DNA of 42,137 nt from Candidatus Omnitrophota bacterium (GTDB lineage Bacteria; Omnitrophota; Gorgyraeia; Zapsychrales; Zapsychraceae): positions 1 through 42,137 of the forward strand of contig JAGOSC010000019.1 in NCBI GenBank assembly GCA_018062515.1. The letters are read 5' to 3'. The translations under genes were made by a program, and so were the position numbers. Below, in pieces: positions 24,986-34,243 of the stretch (the first letter of the stretch is position 1; every line of letters starts with the position of its first letter). The notes beneath the pieces were generated by a model that saw only the letters and a list, made by a program, of their open reading frames with translations, was not told the origin of the DNA and did no database searches.

Positions 24986-26918
24986 GTTCATATCAAGCAT
25001 ATTGCAATGTTTGCCGGTTAATATTGCTTTAGGTTTTGGGCGCAGGCTCGGCGACATTATGTTTTATGCCGACCGAAAACATAAAGCTTTGTCATATGCG
25101 AATTTGAATATGGCCTTTGCCGGGGAAAAAACTCCCGAAGAATTACGGAACATTTCGAAAACATTATTCAGGAATATCGGTCAGAATATTATTGAACTAT
25201 TCCGTCTGCCGCTCATGAATAAAAAACTCTTCGAGAAATATGTTGCCATCGATGGAAAAGAAAACATCGACGACGCGCTCAAGAAAGGAAAAGGCTGTAT
25301 ACTTTTGGCTTTTCATTTCGGCAGTTGGGAAATGGCTAATATTTTTTGCCCGATGTATGGTTATCCTTACAATGTGTTGGTCCGCAATCAAACACGGTTC
25401 AAGAAACTGAACGATCTTCTTAATTCTTACCGTTCCTGCAACGGCTCGGTCATTATCAATCGGGGAACCGGAATAAAAAGTCTTATCAATAGTTTGAAAA
25501 ATAATGAAGTGGTGGGCATGGTCGTCGATCAGGGAGGAAAGGACGGTGAATTAGTTCCTTTTTTTAACCGTCCGGCGTCGATGTCCGTCGGTGCCATTCG
25601 CATGGCGATGAAACATGATGTTCCTATTTGTTTTTCGGTCATTATCCGCCAGAAGGGGCCTTATCACAAAATTATTATTCATAAGCCATTTGAACTGCAG
25701 AAAACGGAGAACACGGAATCGGACATCACGCATAATCTGAAAAGTATTATCGGCCTGATGGAAAGTTACACTCGCATGCATCCTGCTGAGTATGTTTGGA
25801 TTTATAAAATTTGGAAATACTCTAATGAATCGAACATAACCATACTCAGCGACGGAAAAACGGGACATTTACGTCAATCTCAGGCCATCGCCAAACTTAC
25901 GCAGGAGGCATTAAAAGAACGGGAAATTGCTTCTAAGGTAGACGTTGTTCCGCTGACGTTTAGAAGTGCATCTCTTCGCCGGAGATTTTCTTTAATGTAT
26001 TCTATGTTCGCTTGGTATTTTCGGTATGGACGAACAAGAATGTTAAAGAACTTCCTTACACCGGAATCGTATAAGTCACTGATAGCAATTAAAACTGATT
26101 ACATTGTGTCCTGCGGTTCTTCTGTCGCGGCTCTCAATCATTTATTAGCCAAAGATCAAAATGCAAAAAGTTTAGTGGTTTTAAAGCCTGGCCTATTGAA
26201 TCTGAGTAAATTTGACCGGGTGTTCCTGCCTCAGCATGACATAAAATCGGATGAGGATATCAAAGAAAATGTCCGTGTGCTAAAAGGTGCGCCAAATTTG
26301 ATCGACGAGAATTATTTGAAAGAACAGAAGGAATTATTACTCAAGCGGTTTTCACATTTAAAAAGCAAAGTTCGTTATAAAATCGGAATTATTATCGGTG
26401 GTGATTCTAAAGATGTATATATCAGTGAGAATCAGATTAAGATTCTTATCCGTCAGGTTCAGGAAGTCGCCGAGACATTAAATGCGGATTTATTGGTCAC
26501 CACATCCAGAAGGACTTCGCCGCAAATTGACCAGTTATTGCACAAAACATTGAAGAAAGATCCGCGTTGTCTCTTATTGATTTTACCTAATCGGGAGAAT
26601 GTTCCGGAGGCTATGGGGGGAATACTTGGATTATCTGATTTATTGATTGTGTCGGGCGATAGCATATCGATGGTTTCTGAGGCATCTAATTCCGGTAAAA
26701 AGACTATTGTTTTCTTTCCAAAAACCAGAGAAATTATTCTTAAAAAGACTAATAAACATTGGTCATTCGTCGAGAAATTACATGAACAAGGATTTATTTT
26801 ATCCACACATGAAAAGAATATTGGGCAATCCATTTTAGATATTGTAAAGCAGAAAATTAATACGCGTCCTCTCAATGATAATAAAACTATTCTAAAAGCG
26901 GTTAAAGAAATCATATAA
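24936..26918 (+). CDS. Fusion: LpxL-type lipid A acyltransferase plus ELM1-like domain
   Basis: The 660-residue protein has two parts. Residues ~8-295 look like LpxL/HtrB, the late acyltransferase that adds a secondary fatty acid to Kdo-lipid A. They include an N-terminal hydrophobic stretch, RNIGQNIIEL, and the catalytic HFGSWE (His127, HX4E type). From about residue 300, ITILSDGKTGHLRQSQAIA begins a domain like the ELM1/DUF1022 family, which has a GT-B-like fold and poorly known function. The first half is clear; the second half's activity is unknown. The chosen ATG overlaps lpxK by 50 bases and has no obvious ribosome binding site, but gives the usual LpxL N-terminus. No frameshift or internal stop separates the halves. 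Confidence 0.85.
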   Translation: MGKKISIIESIAYYAIKFISSILQCLPVNIALGFGRRLGDIMFYADRKHKALSYANLNMAFAGEKTPEELRNISKTLFRNIGQNIIELFRLPLMNKKLFEKYVAIDGKENIDDALKKGKGCILLAFHFGSWEMANIFCPMYGYPYNVLVRNQTRFKKLNDLLNSYRSCNGSVIINRGTGIKSLINSLKNNEVVGMVVDQGGKDGELVPFFNRPASMSVGAIRMAMKHDVPICFSVIIRQKGPYHKIIIHKPFELQKTENTESDITHNLKSIIGLMESYTRMHPAEYVWIYKIWKYSNESNITILSDGKTGHLRQSQAIAKLTQEALKEREIASKVDVVPLTFRSASLRRRFSLMYSMFAWYFRYGRTRMLKNFLTPESYKSLIAIKTDYIVSCGSSVAALNHLLAKDQNAKSLVVLKPGLLNLSKFDRVFLPQHDIKSDEDIKENVRVLKGAPNLIDENYLKEQKELLLKRFSHLKSKVRYKIGIIIGGDSKDVYISENQIKILIRQVQEVAETLNADLLVTTSRRTSPQIDQLLHKTLKKDPRCLLLILPNRENVPEAMGGILGLSDLLIVSGDSISMVSEASNSGKKTIVFFPKTREIILKKTNKHWSFVEKLHEQGFILSTHEKNIGQSILDIVKQKINTRPLNDNKTILKAVKEII

Positions 26919-26932
26919 TAGGAATTTTTTTT

Positions 26933-29026
26933 ATGCGCATACTGCAAATTCTTCCCGAATTAAACGTCGGCGGGGTAGAAACAGGAACAGTTGATTTTGC
27001 AAACTATTTAGTCCAACATGGGCACGATTCCGTCGTGATATCGCACGGCGGTTCCTTGGTTAAAAGGTTGACTGACGGGGGATCAAGGCATTACCCGCTT
27101 GCGGTTCATAAAAAATCTCTGTTCACGGCTTTTCGAATGATTAAAAAAGTCAGAGACATTATCCTTAAAGAAAAGATACAAATTGTCCATGCCCGTTCAA
27201 GGGTGCCCGCTTGGATTGCCTATTTCGCCTGCCGTAAAACGGAAGCGCATTTTATTACCACCTGCCACGGGTTTTACCGTAATCGGATATTCAGTCAAAT
27301 CATGGGTTGGCCGAAGATGATTATTGTGCCCAGTGAAGCCATTGCCAGACATATGATCGACCATTACAAAGTTCCACAGGACAATTTACGATGCATCCCG
27401 CGCAGCGTCGATCTTAATCGATTTGATTATAATATCAGAAAAAATAAGAAAGACGGAAGCTGTGTCATTGCGATCATCGGCCGATTGACGACATTAAAGG
27501 GGCATCCTTATTTTTTACAGGCCATGGCAAAAGTCGTTCGCCATAGCCCACAGGCAAAAATCTGGATTATTGGTGATGCGCCGGTGAAGAAAGCAGAATA
27601 TAAACAGGAACTGGAAACGTTAGCCACACGTTTGGGGATTAGGAACAATGTTGAATTTTTAGGTAACCGCCAGGACATTCCCGAATTATTGTCACAAGTT
27701 GATGTATTATGTTTTTCGTCCATTGAACCAGAATCATTTGGCCGGGCGATCGTCGAAGCCCAGGCGATGAAGGTGCCTGTTGTAGCGACGAGAGTCGGCG
27801 GTGTCGTTGATATTATCGATGACGGAATAACCGGTTTATTGGTTTTTCCAAAAGAACCGGACATGATGGCTGAAAAAGTTTTATATTTGCTTAAAAATAA
27901 GAGTGAGGCTCAAAAGATGACCGAGGCCGCGCTCGAGAAAATTCATCAAAAGTTTACATTAGATCACATGGCTGAAAGTACTTTAGCCGTTTATGAAGAA
28001 TTATTACAAAAACTGAATATTTTAGTGATTAAAATTAGCGCGATCGGAGATGTTGTTTTAGTCACGGCTTCCTTAAAGGCTTTACGGAAGAAATTTCCGC
28101 AGGCCCGAATCTATTGTCTCGTCGGAAATGATTCGAAAAAGATTCTGCATCAATGTCCCTATTTAGATGGACTAATCATTTATGACCACAATAATAAAGA
28201 TAAGTCATTTTTACGGTTATGGAGATTGGGTAAGAAATTACGTGAACATCGTTTTGATAAGGTGATCGATTTTCAAAATAACCGCAAAAGCCATTTGTTA
28301 GCCTTCTTAAGTATGGCTCAAGAGAGGTATGGATTTAAAAACAAAAAATGGTCAAATTTACTGACTCATCCTTTGGCTGACGTTGAACAGAATATTCCGG
28401 CCGTCGAGCATCAATTTCAGATTTTACAGCGATTAGGTATTGAATATCGTCCGAATACGCGTTTAGAAATGTGGCCGGGTAAAAAAGATGAAGAATATAT
28501 CCAAAGATTTTTTGCTGAGGAATGGCTGGCTAATTCTAAACAGATCGTCGGAATAAATATTTCAGCGTCTGCCAAATGGCCGACCAAAAATTGGCCGGTT
28601 GATTTTATTACGGAATTGTGTGATAAGTTGGCCTTAAAAAACATCAGGGTTATTTTGACGGGGATGGAGAAGGATCGTCCTATGGCTCAGTTTATTCAAA
28701 AAAATGCCAAGTCAAAACCGTCCAGCAGCGTCGGGAAGACAGATATTTTACAGTTGGCGGTGCTTATCCGTCGTTGTCAGGTTTACGTGACACCGGATTC
28801 AGCTCCGTTGCATGTGGCTGCCGCCGTCGATGTGCCCATTATTTCTTTATTTGGCCCGACCGATCACAAAAGGCATGTTCCTCCGGCGAACAAATTAATC
28901 GTTAATCAAATCCCAATGCCATGCGCGCCGTGTTACTCGGACGTTTGTAAAATCAAGACACATGAGTGTATGAAGAAAATCACCGTCGATACGATCTTAA
29001 AACAAATTGAAACCTTATTAACATAA
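26933..29026 (+). CDS. Fusion: GT4 glycosyltransferase plus GT9 heptosyltransferase-like domain
   Basis: The 697-residue protein carries two glycosyltransferase modules. Residues 1-~355 are a GT-B enzyme of family GT4, with ILPELNVGGVETG at the start, IIGRLTTLKGH near 180, and EPESFGRAIVEAQAM in the sugar-nucleotide site. Residues ~362-697 restart with NILVIKISAIGDVVLVTASL, the N-terminal signature of GT9 heptosyltransferases, and end with DSAPLHVAAAVDVP and a cysteine cluster (CAPC...C...C). The second half is homologous in layout to the three following GT9 genes. Two sequential sugar additions to the LPS core by one polypeptide are a reasonable inference. Donor sugars are not identifiable. 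It lies 14 bases after the LpxL-ELM1 fusion. Confidence 0.88.
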   Translation: MRILQILPELNVGGVETGTVDFANYLVQHGHDSVVISHGGSLVKRLTDGGSRHYPLAVHKKSLFTAFRMIKKVRDIILKEKIQIVHARSRVPAWIAYFACRKTEAHFITTCHGFYRNRIFSQIMGWPKMIIVPSEAIARHMIDHYKVPQDNLRCIPRSVDLNRFDYNIRKNKKDGSCVIAIIGRLTTLKGHPYFLQAMAKVVRHSPQAKIWIIGDAPVKKAEYKQELETLATRLGIRNNVEFLGNRQDIPELLSQVDVLCFSSIEPESFGRAIVEAQAMKVPVVATRVGGVVDIIDDGITGLLVFPKEPDMMAEKVLYLLKNKSEAQKMTEAALEKIHQKFTLDHMAESTLAVYEELLQKLNILVIKISAIGDVVLVTASLKALRKKFPQARIYCLVGNDSKKILHQCPYLDGLIIYDHNNKDKSFLRLWRLGKKLREHRFDKVIDFQNNRKSHLLAFLSMAQERYGFKNKKWSNLLTHPLADVEQNIPAVEHQFQILQRLGIEYRPNTRLEMWPGKKDEEYIQRFFAEEWLANSKQIVGINISASAKWPTKNWPVDFITELCDKLALKNIRVILTGMEKDRPMAQFIQKNAKSKPSSSVGKTDILQLAVLIRRCQVYVTPDSAPLHVAAAVDVPIISLFGPTDHKRHVPPANKLIVNQIPMPCAPCYSDVCKIKTHECMKKITVDTILKQIETLLT

Positions 29027-29027
29027 A

Positions 29028-30122
29028 ATGAATATTTTATTCCTATCAACACATGTGAACACCGGCGGTATAACGAGTTATTTGTTAACCCTATGCCGAG
29101 GCCTGCGGAAACGAAAACATAATGTATGGCTGGTTTCAAGCGGCGGTAATAAAGAAGAGGATTTCCGGCAGATCGGTGTCCATGTCCATTCCATAAATAT
29201 CAAAACTAAGTCAGAGCTTAGTCCTAAAATTTATGCGGCACTAAAACCTATAAAGAAAATCATCGACGAGCATAATATCGAAGTGATTCATGCGCAAACG
29301 CGTGTTACGCAAATTATGGCGCAAATTTTAAGCCGTAGAGCAAATCGTATTTTTGTTGCGACGTGCCATGGTTTCTTTAAGGTAAGGTGGTTACGTAAAT
29401 TGTTCCCTTGTTGGGGAGATAATACCATTGCGATCAGCCCGGCGGTTTATCAACATTTAATTGAAGATTTTAAAGTTCCTGGTGATCGGGTGGTCTTGAT
29501 CCCTAATGGTATTGATCTCGACCAGTTCCATAAGGCTAACGACGAGGAACGAAAAATCAATCGTCAAAAATTCAATCTAAATCAAGAGCCGGTGATTGGA
29601 ATTATCGCGCGTTTGTCTGATGTTAAAGGAATTGATATTCTGATTTCCGCGTTGCCGAAGGTTTTAATTCGGTTTCCCGACGCAAAACTGCTGATTTTCG
29701 GAGAAGGTAAGGAAGAAAGATTTCTAAAACAGCATGTGCATGATTTAAACCTAAATAAGAATGTCTTTTTTTACCCGTCCGTGGACAATATGTCTAATAC
29801 GTTAAGTCTTTTTAATGTGTTTGTTATGCCGTCGAGACAAGAAGGTTTAGGATTATCTGTTATGGAAGCTCAAGCTTGCGGATGTTGTGTCATTGGGTCC
29901 AGAGTAGGCGGTATTCCGTCACTTATTCAAGACGGCCAAACCGGTTTTCTGGTTGAGCCGGGGAATGCGGATGAATTATCTGAGAAAATAATAATGGCTT
30001 TAACCGATAGGGAAATGTCAGAAAAGATCGGTGAAAATGGGCGGCAATTTATTTTGAATAATTTTTCTTCTGATATTATGGTTGAGAAAACAATTAATTT
30101 ATATTTGAGATTGATGGTCTGA
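29028..30122 (+). CDS. GT4-family glycosyltransferase
   Basis: This is a 364-residue GT-B enzyme. The N-terminus has FLSTHVNTGGITSYLL, like many GT4 enzymes that act on LPS or exopolysaccharide. The C-terminal half has IIARLSDVKGIDILI and RQEGLGLSVMEAQACG, containing the EX7E donor-binding motif. It begins one base after the stop of the GT4-GT9 fusion and resembles its first half in size and motifs, so the two may be related by duplication. It most likely adds a core or O-chain sugar, but donor and acceptor cannot be told from the sequence. Confidence 0.9.
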   Translation: MNILFLSTHVNTGGITSYLLTLCRGLRKRKHNVWLVSSGGNKEEDFRQIGVHVHSINIKTKSELSPKIYAALKPIKKIIDEHNIEVIHAQTRVTQIMAQILSRRANRIFVATCHGFFKVRWLRKLFPCWGDNTIAISPAVYQHLIEDFKVPGDRVVLIPNGIDLDQFHKANDEERKINRQKFNLNQEPVIGIIARLSDVKGIDILISALPKVLIRFPDAKLLIFGEGKEERFLKQHVHDLNLNKNVFFYPSVDNMSNTLSLFNVFVMPSRQEGLGLSVMEAQACGCCVIGSRVGGIPSLIQDGQTGFLVEPGNADELSEKIIMALTDREMSEKIGENGRQFILNNFSSDIMVEKTINLYLRLMV

Positions 30123-30123
30123 C

Positions 30124-31146
30124 ATGAAAAGAATTCTCGTCGTGAATGTGAATTGGTTAGGGGATGTTATTTTTTCATCTCCGGTGTTTCGGGCCCTACG
30201 TCAGCATAATCCGGATGCCCATATAGCCTGCATGGCTGTTCCGCGTGTCAAAGAAATATTGGAATGTATTCAGGAAATCGACGAGATTATTGAATACGAC
30301 GAGGAGGGGCAGCATAAAAGCATATGGTCAAAGCTGAAATTTGTTGGTGATTTAAAACGTAAACGATTTGATGAAGCATTCTTTTTATCACGTTCCTTTT
30401 CACGGGTGTTGATGATCGCGTTAGCCAATATTCGTCAAAGAATCGGATATGATCATAAGAATAGAGGAAAATTTTTAACGCATATCGTCGACAAACCTGC
30501 CGATGGCATTCATCGTAGTGAATATTATCTCAATGTCATTAAATCTTACGGAATCACAGTCAACGATGCTCAAACGGTGTTGAGTGTTCCTCCGAAAGAA
30601 GAGAGTGGCATTCAAAAAATGTTTGAGACCCAAGGCATTCAATCTTCGGATTATGTGATTGCTTTAAATCCCGGCGGTAATTGGGGCCTCAAACGTTGGC
30701 CGGCTCAAAATTTTTCGAGATTAATCGATATTTTAAATACGAATAAAAATGCCAAATTGTTGATAACCGGTTCCGACAAAGATACGGCTTTGGTTAATCA
30801 AATTTGTTCAAATTTGCAAACATCAAATGTGCCGATGATTTTTACCGGCAAATTATCGCTTAAACAATTATTAGCCTTGTTAAAAAAAGTGAATCTATTT
30901 ATTTCCGCCGATTCCGGCCCGCTTCATATGGCTAGCAGCGTCGGCTGTTCATGTATTGCGATTTTTGGACCAACGAGGCCTGAATTGACTGGTCCGCGAG
31001 GAAAAATTGATCCAATCATTCTTCAAAAAGAAGTTGGATGCAATAAAAAGGCCTGTTATTTTCTGGAATGTGAGGATAATACGTGCATGCAGGCAGTAAC
31101 AGCAGAGGATGTTTATGCGGCAGTTAGACAAGTCCAAAATTCATAA
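30124..31146 (+). CDS. GT9-family heptosyltransferase-like protein
   Basis: The 340-residue protein starts with RILVVNVNWLGDVIFSSP and contains ADSGPLHMASSVG, both hallmarks of the heptosyltransferase family (WaaC, WaaF, WaaQ) that uses ADP-heptose. The C-terminus has a cysteine pattern (CNKKAC...C...C) typical of the WaaF-like branch. It begins two bases after the GT4 gene and its end overlaps the next GT9 gene by 32 bases. It probably adds heptose to the inner core. WaaF or WaaC cannot be assigned with confidence. Confidence 0.88.
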   Translation: MKRILVVNVNWLGDVIFSSPVFRALRQHNPDAHIACMAVPRVKEILECIQEIDEIIEYDEEGQHKSIWSKLKFVGDLKRKRFDEAFFLSRSFSRVLMIALANIRQRIGYDHKNRGKFLTHIVDKPADGIHRSEYYLNVIKSYGITVNDAQTVLSVPPKEESGIQKMFETQGIQSSDYVIALNPGGNWGLKRWPAQNFSRLIDILNTNKNAKLLITGSDKDTALVNQICSNLQTSNVPMIFTGKLSLKQLLALLKKVNLFISADSGPLHMASSVGCSCIAIFGPTRPELTGPRGKIDPIILQKEVGCNKKACYFLECEDNTCMQAVTAEDVYAAVRQVQNS

Positions 31147-32107
31147 AATCCTGGTCATTTCCTTATCAAATATTGGAGACGTTGTCTTAACACTTCCCGT
31201 CGTGGATATCTTAAGAAGGGATTTTCCCAAGGCAAGAATTTCCATTGTCATTGGTCCCAAGGCAGAGTCATTGTTGAAAGGCAGCCTTATATTCGAACAC
31301 GTTTTTATTTATGATAAACATCAAACCGGATTCGAAAAATTAGAATGGATTAAGAAATTACGGAAAGAACGTTTCGACTTGGCGGTTGATTTAAGAAATT
31401 CGGCTATTCCATTTTTAATTGGCGCGAAAAATTACACTCCTTTGAATCTTAAGAAAAAAGAATTGGTTCACATGAAGACCAAACATTTAAATCGTTTGCG
31501 CCAGGTACATCCTTTTAGTGAAGAGTCAGCGCATAGGGATGCTCTCTGTGCTTTATCATTGGATCAGATTATCGTCGAGGAATGTTTACAAAAGAATATC
31601 GGCCAAAACGCTGCGTATGCGGTTATGGTTCCGGGTTCGGCTGACCAAGCCAAGCGCTGGTCTGTAAAAGGATTTGCTCAGGTAGCCGATTTTCTTCACA
31701 ATGAATATCATGTGAGTACTATTTTTTTAGGTGATCAAAATGACATTCCCGTCGTAGATTCAGTTCAGAAGTTGATGACGACGGTTCCGCATAATTTATG
31801 CGGTCAAACCAATTTGATTCAAACGGCGGAATTCATCCGGAATTCCAAGCTTGTGCTCGCTAATGATAGCGCGGCCTTACATATCGCCAGTTATTTAAAT
31901 CGACCTGTCATCGCCTTGTTTGGCTATACAGATCCGATCAAATACGGGCCATGGAGCCAAACCAGTTGGTATTTAAAGGCAAGTGGAAACCTTCCTAAAG
32001 ATAATACCGTCGAGGAACGGATCAAATTGATTGAAAGTATTCAACCCGAAGATGTCATTCGTCATATCCATATGATGATGCAAGAGAACAATGAACGCGA
32101 AAAATGA
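31115..32107 (+). CDS. GT9-family heptosyltransferase-like protein
   Basis: This 330-residue protein has the family start KILVISLSNIGDVVLTLP and the later NDSAALHIASYLNRPV. I prefer the ATG at 31115, because GAGG sits six bases before it. The ATG at 31109 would have no space for a ribosome binding site. Either start lies inside the preceding gene. Unlike its upstream neighbour it lacks the C-terminal cysteine cluster. The position between two other GT9 genes suggests that each enzyme adds a different residue of the core. Confidence 0.87.
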   Translation: MRQLDKSKIHKILVISLSNIGDVVLTLPVVDILRRDFPKARISIVIGPKAESLLKGSLIFEHVFIYDKHQTGFEKLEWIKKLRKERFDLAVDLRNSAIPFLIGAKNYTPLNLKKKELVHMKTKHLNRLRQVHPFSEESAHRDALCALSLDQIIVEECLQKNIGQNAAYAVMVPGSADQAKRWSVKGFAQVADFLHNEYHVSTIFLGDQNDIPVVDSVQKLMTTVPHNLCGQTNLIQTAEFIRNSKLVLANDSAALHIASYLNRPVIALFGYTDPIKYGPWSQTSWYLKASGNLPKDNTVEERIKLIESIQPEDVIRHIHMMMQENNEREK

Positions 32108-33134
32108 GTTTAAAAATATTTTAATTGTGCGCACCGACCGTATCGGCGATGTGGTATTAACCACTCCTTCCATCCGAGCCGTTAAGAAACATTTTCCTAA
32201 CGCTCGCGTGACCGTATTATTATCACCGGCAACGACGGATTTATTAAAAGGTCTTGATTTTATTGACGAAATACTCGTCGATGACCGGAAAAATCTTCAT
32301 CGAGGATGGAGAGGATATTTAAGTTTGATTACTATGTTAAGACAAAAGAAATTCGATTTGGCTGTGATTTATCACACGAAGCGACGGACAAACTTAGCTT
32401 GTTTTTTGGCTAACATTCCGCGTCGATTAGGATACAAAAATAATAAATACGGATTTTTGCTCAATAATCCCGCGGAAGATACACGGCACGAAGGGCTTAA
32501 ACATGAAACGCAGTATTGTTTAGATTTGCTCTCGAAAATCGGCATTCAGTCTAATAATTCTTCTTGTGAAGTAGCGCGTCACGCGAATTCGGATCAGTGG
32601 ATTAAGGATTTCTTAGTGAGTAAAGGGATCCAAACGTCCGATCATTTGATTGTCCTGCACCTCTCCGCCAGTGACCCGGCCAGGCAGTGGCCGAAAGAAA
32701 ATTTTGCCAATCTAATCAGCGAATTATCCAAAAAGTATAGCCAATCGAAGTTCATTATTATTGGTACCAAAGAAAGTCAACCATTAGCGGCTGACATTCA
32801 AAATATGACAAAAGCAGAAATTATAGACACCACTGGCCTAATAACCCTTAGTCAGATGGTCAGCCTATTGGCCCAAGTCCAGCTGCTGATTTCGAATGAT
32901 TCTGGGCCGGTTCACGTAGCCGTTGCTCTCGGAACACCTGTGGTTTCCATCTTTACCCGTAACCAGCCCGGTATAAATCCCCAGCGCTGGCAGCCACTTG
33001 GGAAAAATTCCCGTTTTGTCAGCGTGCCTTTTAATGACCAAATTTCCTTCAAAAAGAATCGGGCTTACGACCCCAAAACAATGGGTTCTATAACCGTTGG
33101 GCAGGTTTTAGAAGCAGTTGACTCCCTATATTAA
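32091..33134 (+). CDS. GT9-family heptosyltransferase-like protein
   Basis: The 347-residue protein begins with NILIVRTDRIGDVVLTTP and contains SNDSGPVHVAVALGTPV, so it is a GT9 member. It overlaps the previous gene by 17 bases. It is the last gene of the LPS assembly run that starts at waaA. Its final codons contain the -35 box of the promoter for the hldE unit, so transcription is likely renewed here. The sugar donor is probably ADP-heptose by family, but other sugars occur in GT9. Confidence 0.87.
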   Translation: MNAKNEFKNILIVRTDRIGDVVLTTPSIRAVKKHFPNARVTVLLSPATTDLLKGLDFIDEILVDDRKNLHRGWRGYLSLITMLRQKKFDLAVIYHTKRRTNLACFLANIPRRLGYKNNKYGFLLNNPAEDTRHEGLKHETQYCLDLLSKIGIQSNNSSCEVARHANSDQWIKDFLVSKGIQTSDHLIVLHLSASDPARQWPKENFANLISELSKKYSQSKFIIIGTKESQPLAADIQNMTKAEIIDTTGLITLSQMVSLLAQVQLLISNDSGPVHVAVALGTPVVSIFTRNQPGINPQRWQPLGKNSRFVSVPFNDQISFKKNRAYDPKTMGSITVGQVLEAVDSLY

Positions 33135-33146
33135 CTGTGTTAGAAT
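33118..33146 (+). promoter_or_regulatory. Extended -10 sigma70 promoter for the hldE-kds-lpt unit
   Basis: TTGACT (33118-33123) and TAGAAT (33141-33146) are 17 bases apart, and TG lies one base before the -10. The decamer TGTTAGAATC is identical to that of the aroK promoter at 18181-18190. The -35 is inside the last codons of the upstream GT9 gene. The predicted start near 33153 leaves a leader of about 60 bases before hldE. No terminator was seen in the 33135-33211 gap. Confidence 0.65.
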
Positions 33147-33211
33147 CGTTCGTTTCTGCGCCACCAAAAATTAAATATAATCAATTCATATAGATAGAGT
33201 TATAAAATTAT

Positions 33212-34243
33212 ATGGCAGATTTCCGCTCCATTATTTCTAAATTCAACAAACAGGCTATACTCGTTGTTGGTGATTTGATCCTGGATCATTATATCCGTGG
33301 TAGTGTTTCGCGCATCTCTCCCGAGGCGCCGGTGCCGGTTGTACTTCAGAAAGAAGTGTCATATACCCCTGGTGGCGCATCCAACGTAGGGCATAATTTG
33401 GCCGCTTTGACAGCTCATGTAACCTTAGCCGGCATTGTGGGGGATGATGAAGAGGGGCAGAGATTAAAAAAATTACTCAAAAGTAAAGAGATTGATACAA
33501 AAGGGATTTTTATCGATACTAATCGGCCCACCGTCACCAAAACCCGGGTCATCGCTCAGCATCAGCAGGTCGTTCGAATAGACAAAGAAGAAATTGATCG
33601 ACCTATCTCTGCAAATGCTTCCAAGAAATTATTTGATTTCATTAGTAAGAATATTAACGAATACGACGCGATCATTCTTTCCGATTATGGAAAAGGTTTA
33701 CTGACTCCTGAACTGATTCATCACACGGTTTCATTGGCGCTGAAGCATAAAAAAATTATCACCGTCGATCCTAAGGTCGAACATTTTAAATTTTATCATC
33801 AAGTCACAGCGATTACACCCAATCTCAAAGAAACTGAAAACGCGATTCGTAATATAAAAATCAATTCCCGGGAATTATCAAATCAACTGGATATTGACTC
33901 AGACATATTAAAAACGGACGAACAAATTGATTTAGCAGGAAATGAATTGCTTAAATGCCTGAATTTGGAATCTTTATTGGTCACCTTAAGCGAGCGGGGA
34001 ATGAGATTGTTTGAGCGCGGGAAAAAACCGGTTTACATTAAGACGATTGCTAAAGATGTATTTGATGTCACGGGCGCCGGCGACACAGTTATTTCGGTAT
34101 TTACTTTAGCATTGGCATCTGGGGCGAGCAAACATCAGGCGGCAGATCTTTCTAATTTCGGAGCGGGAGTCGTTGTTGGAAAATCAGGTGCGGTTGCTTT
34201 AGAGAAGGCGGAATTAATCGACGCCGTTAAGGGACATTCTTGA
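33212..34243 (+). CDS. hldE: D-glycero-beta-D-manno-heptose-7-phosphate kinase (HldE kinase domain)
   Basis: This 343-residue PfkB-family sugar kinase has GDLILDHYIRG near the N-terminus, PGGASNVGHNLAAL for substrate binding and DVTGAGDTVISV with the catalytic aspartate. It matches the RfaE1 kinase domain that phosphorylates heptose 7-phosphate in ADP-heptose synthesis. The adenylyltransferase domain found in two-domain HldE (about 475 residues in total) is absent, so a separate protein must do that step. It supplies donor for the GT9 enzymes just upstream. The stop overlaps the kdsB ATG by one base. Confidence 0.9.
   Translation: MADFRSIISKFNKQAILVVGDLILDHYIRGSVSRISPEAPVPVVLQKEVSYTPGGASNVGHNLAALTAHVTLAGIVGDDEEGQRLKKLLKSKEIDTKGIFIDTNRPTVTKTRVIAQHQQVVRIDKEEIDRPISANASKKLFDFISKNINEYDAIILSDYGKGLLTPELIHHTVSLALKHKKIITVDPKVEHFKFYHQVTAITPNLKETENAIRNIKINSRELSNQLDIDSDILKTDEQIDLAGNELLKCLNLESLLVTLSERGMRLFERGKKPVYIKTIAKDVFDVTGAGDTVISVFTLALASGASKHQAADLSNFGAGVVVGKSGAVALEKAELIDAVKGHS

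Noticed and set aside
26459..26947. Minus-strand open frame of 162 codons
   Set aside because: It is antisense to the well-supported LpxL-ELM1 fusion and shows no domain signature.
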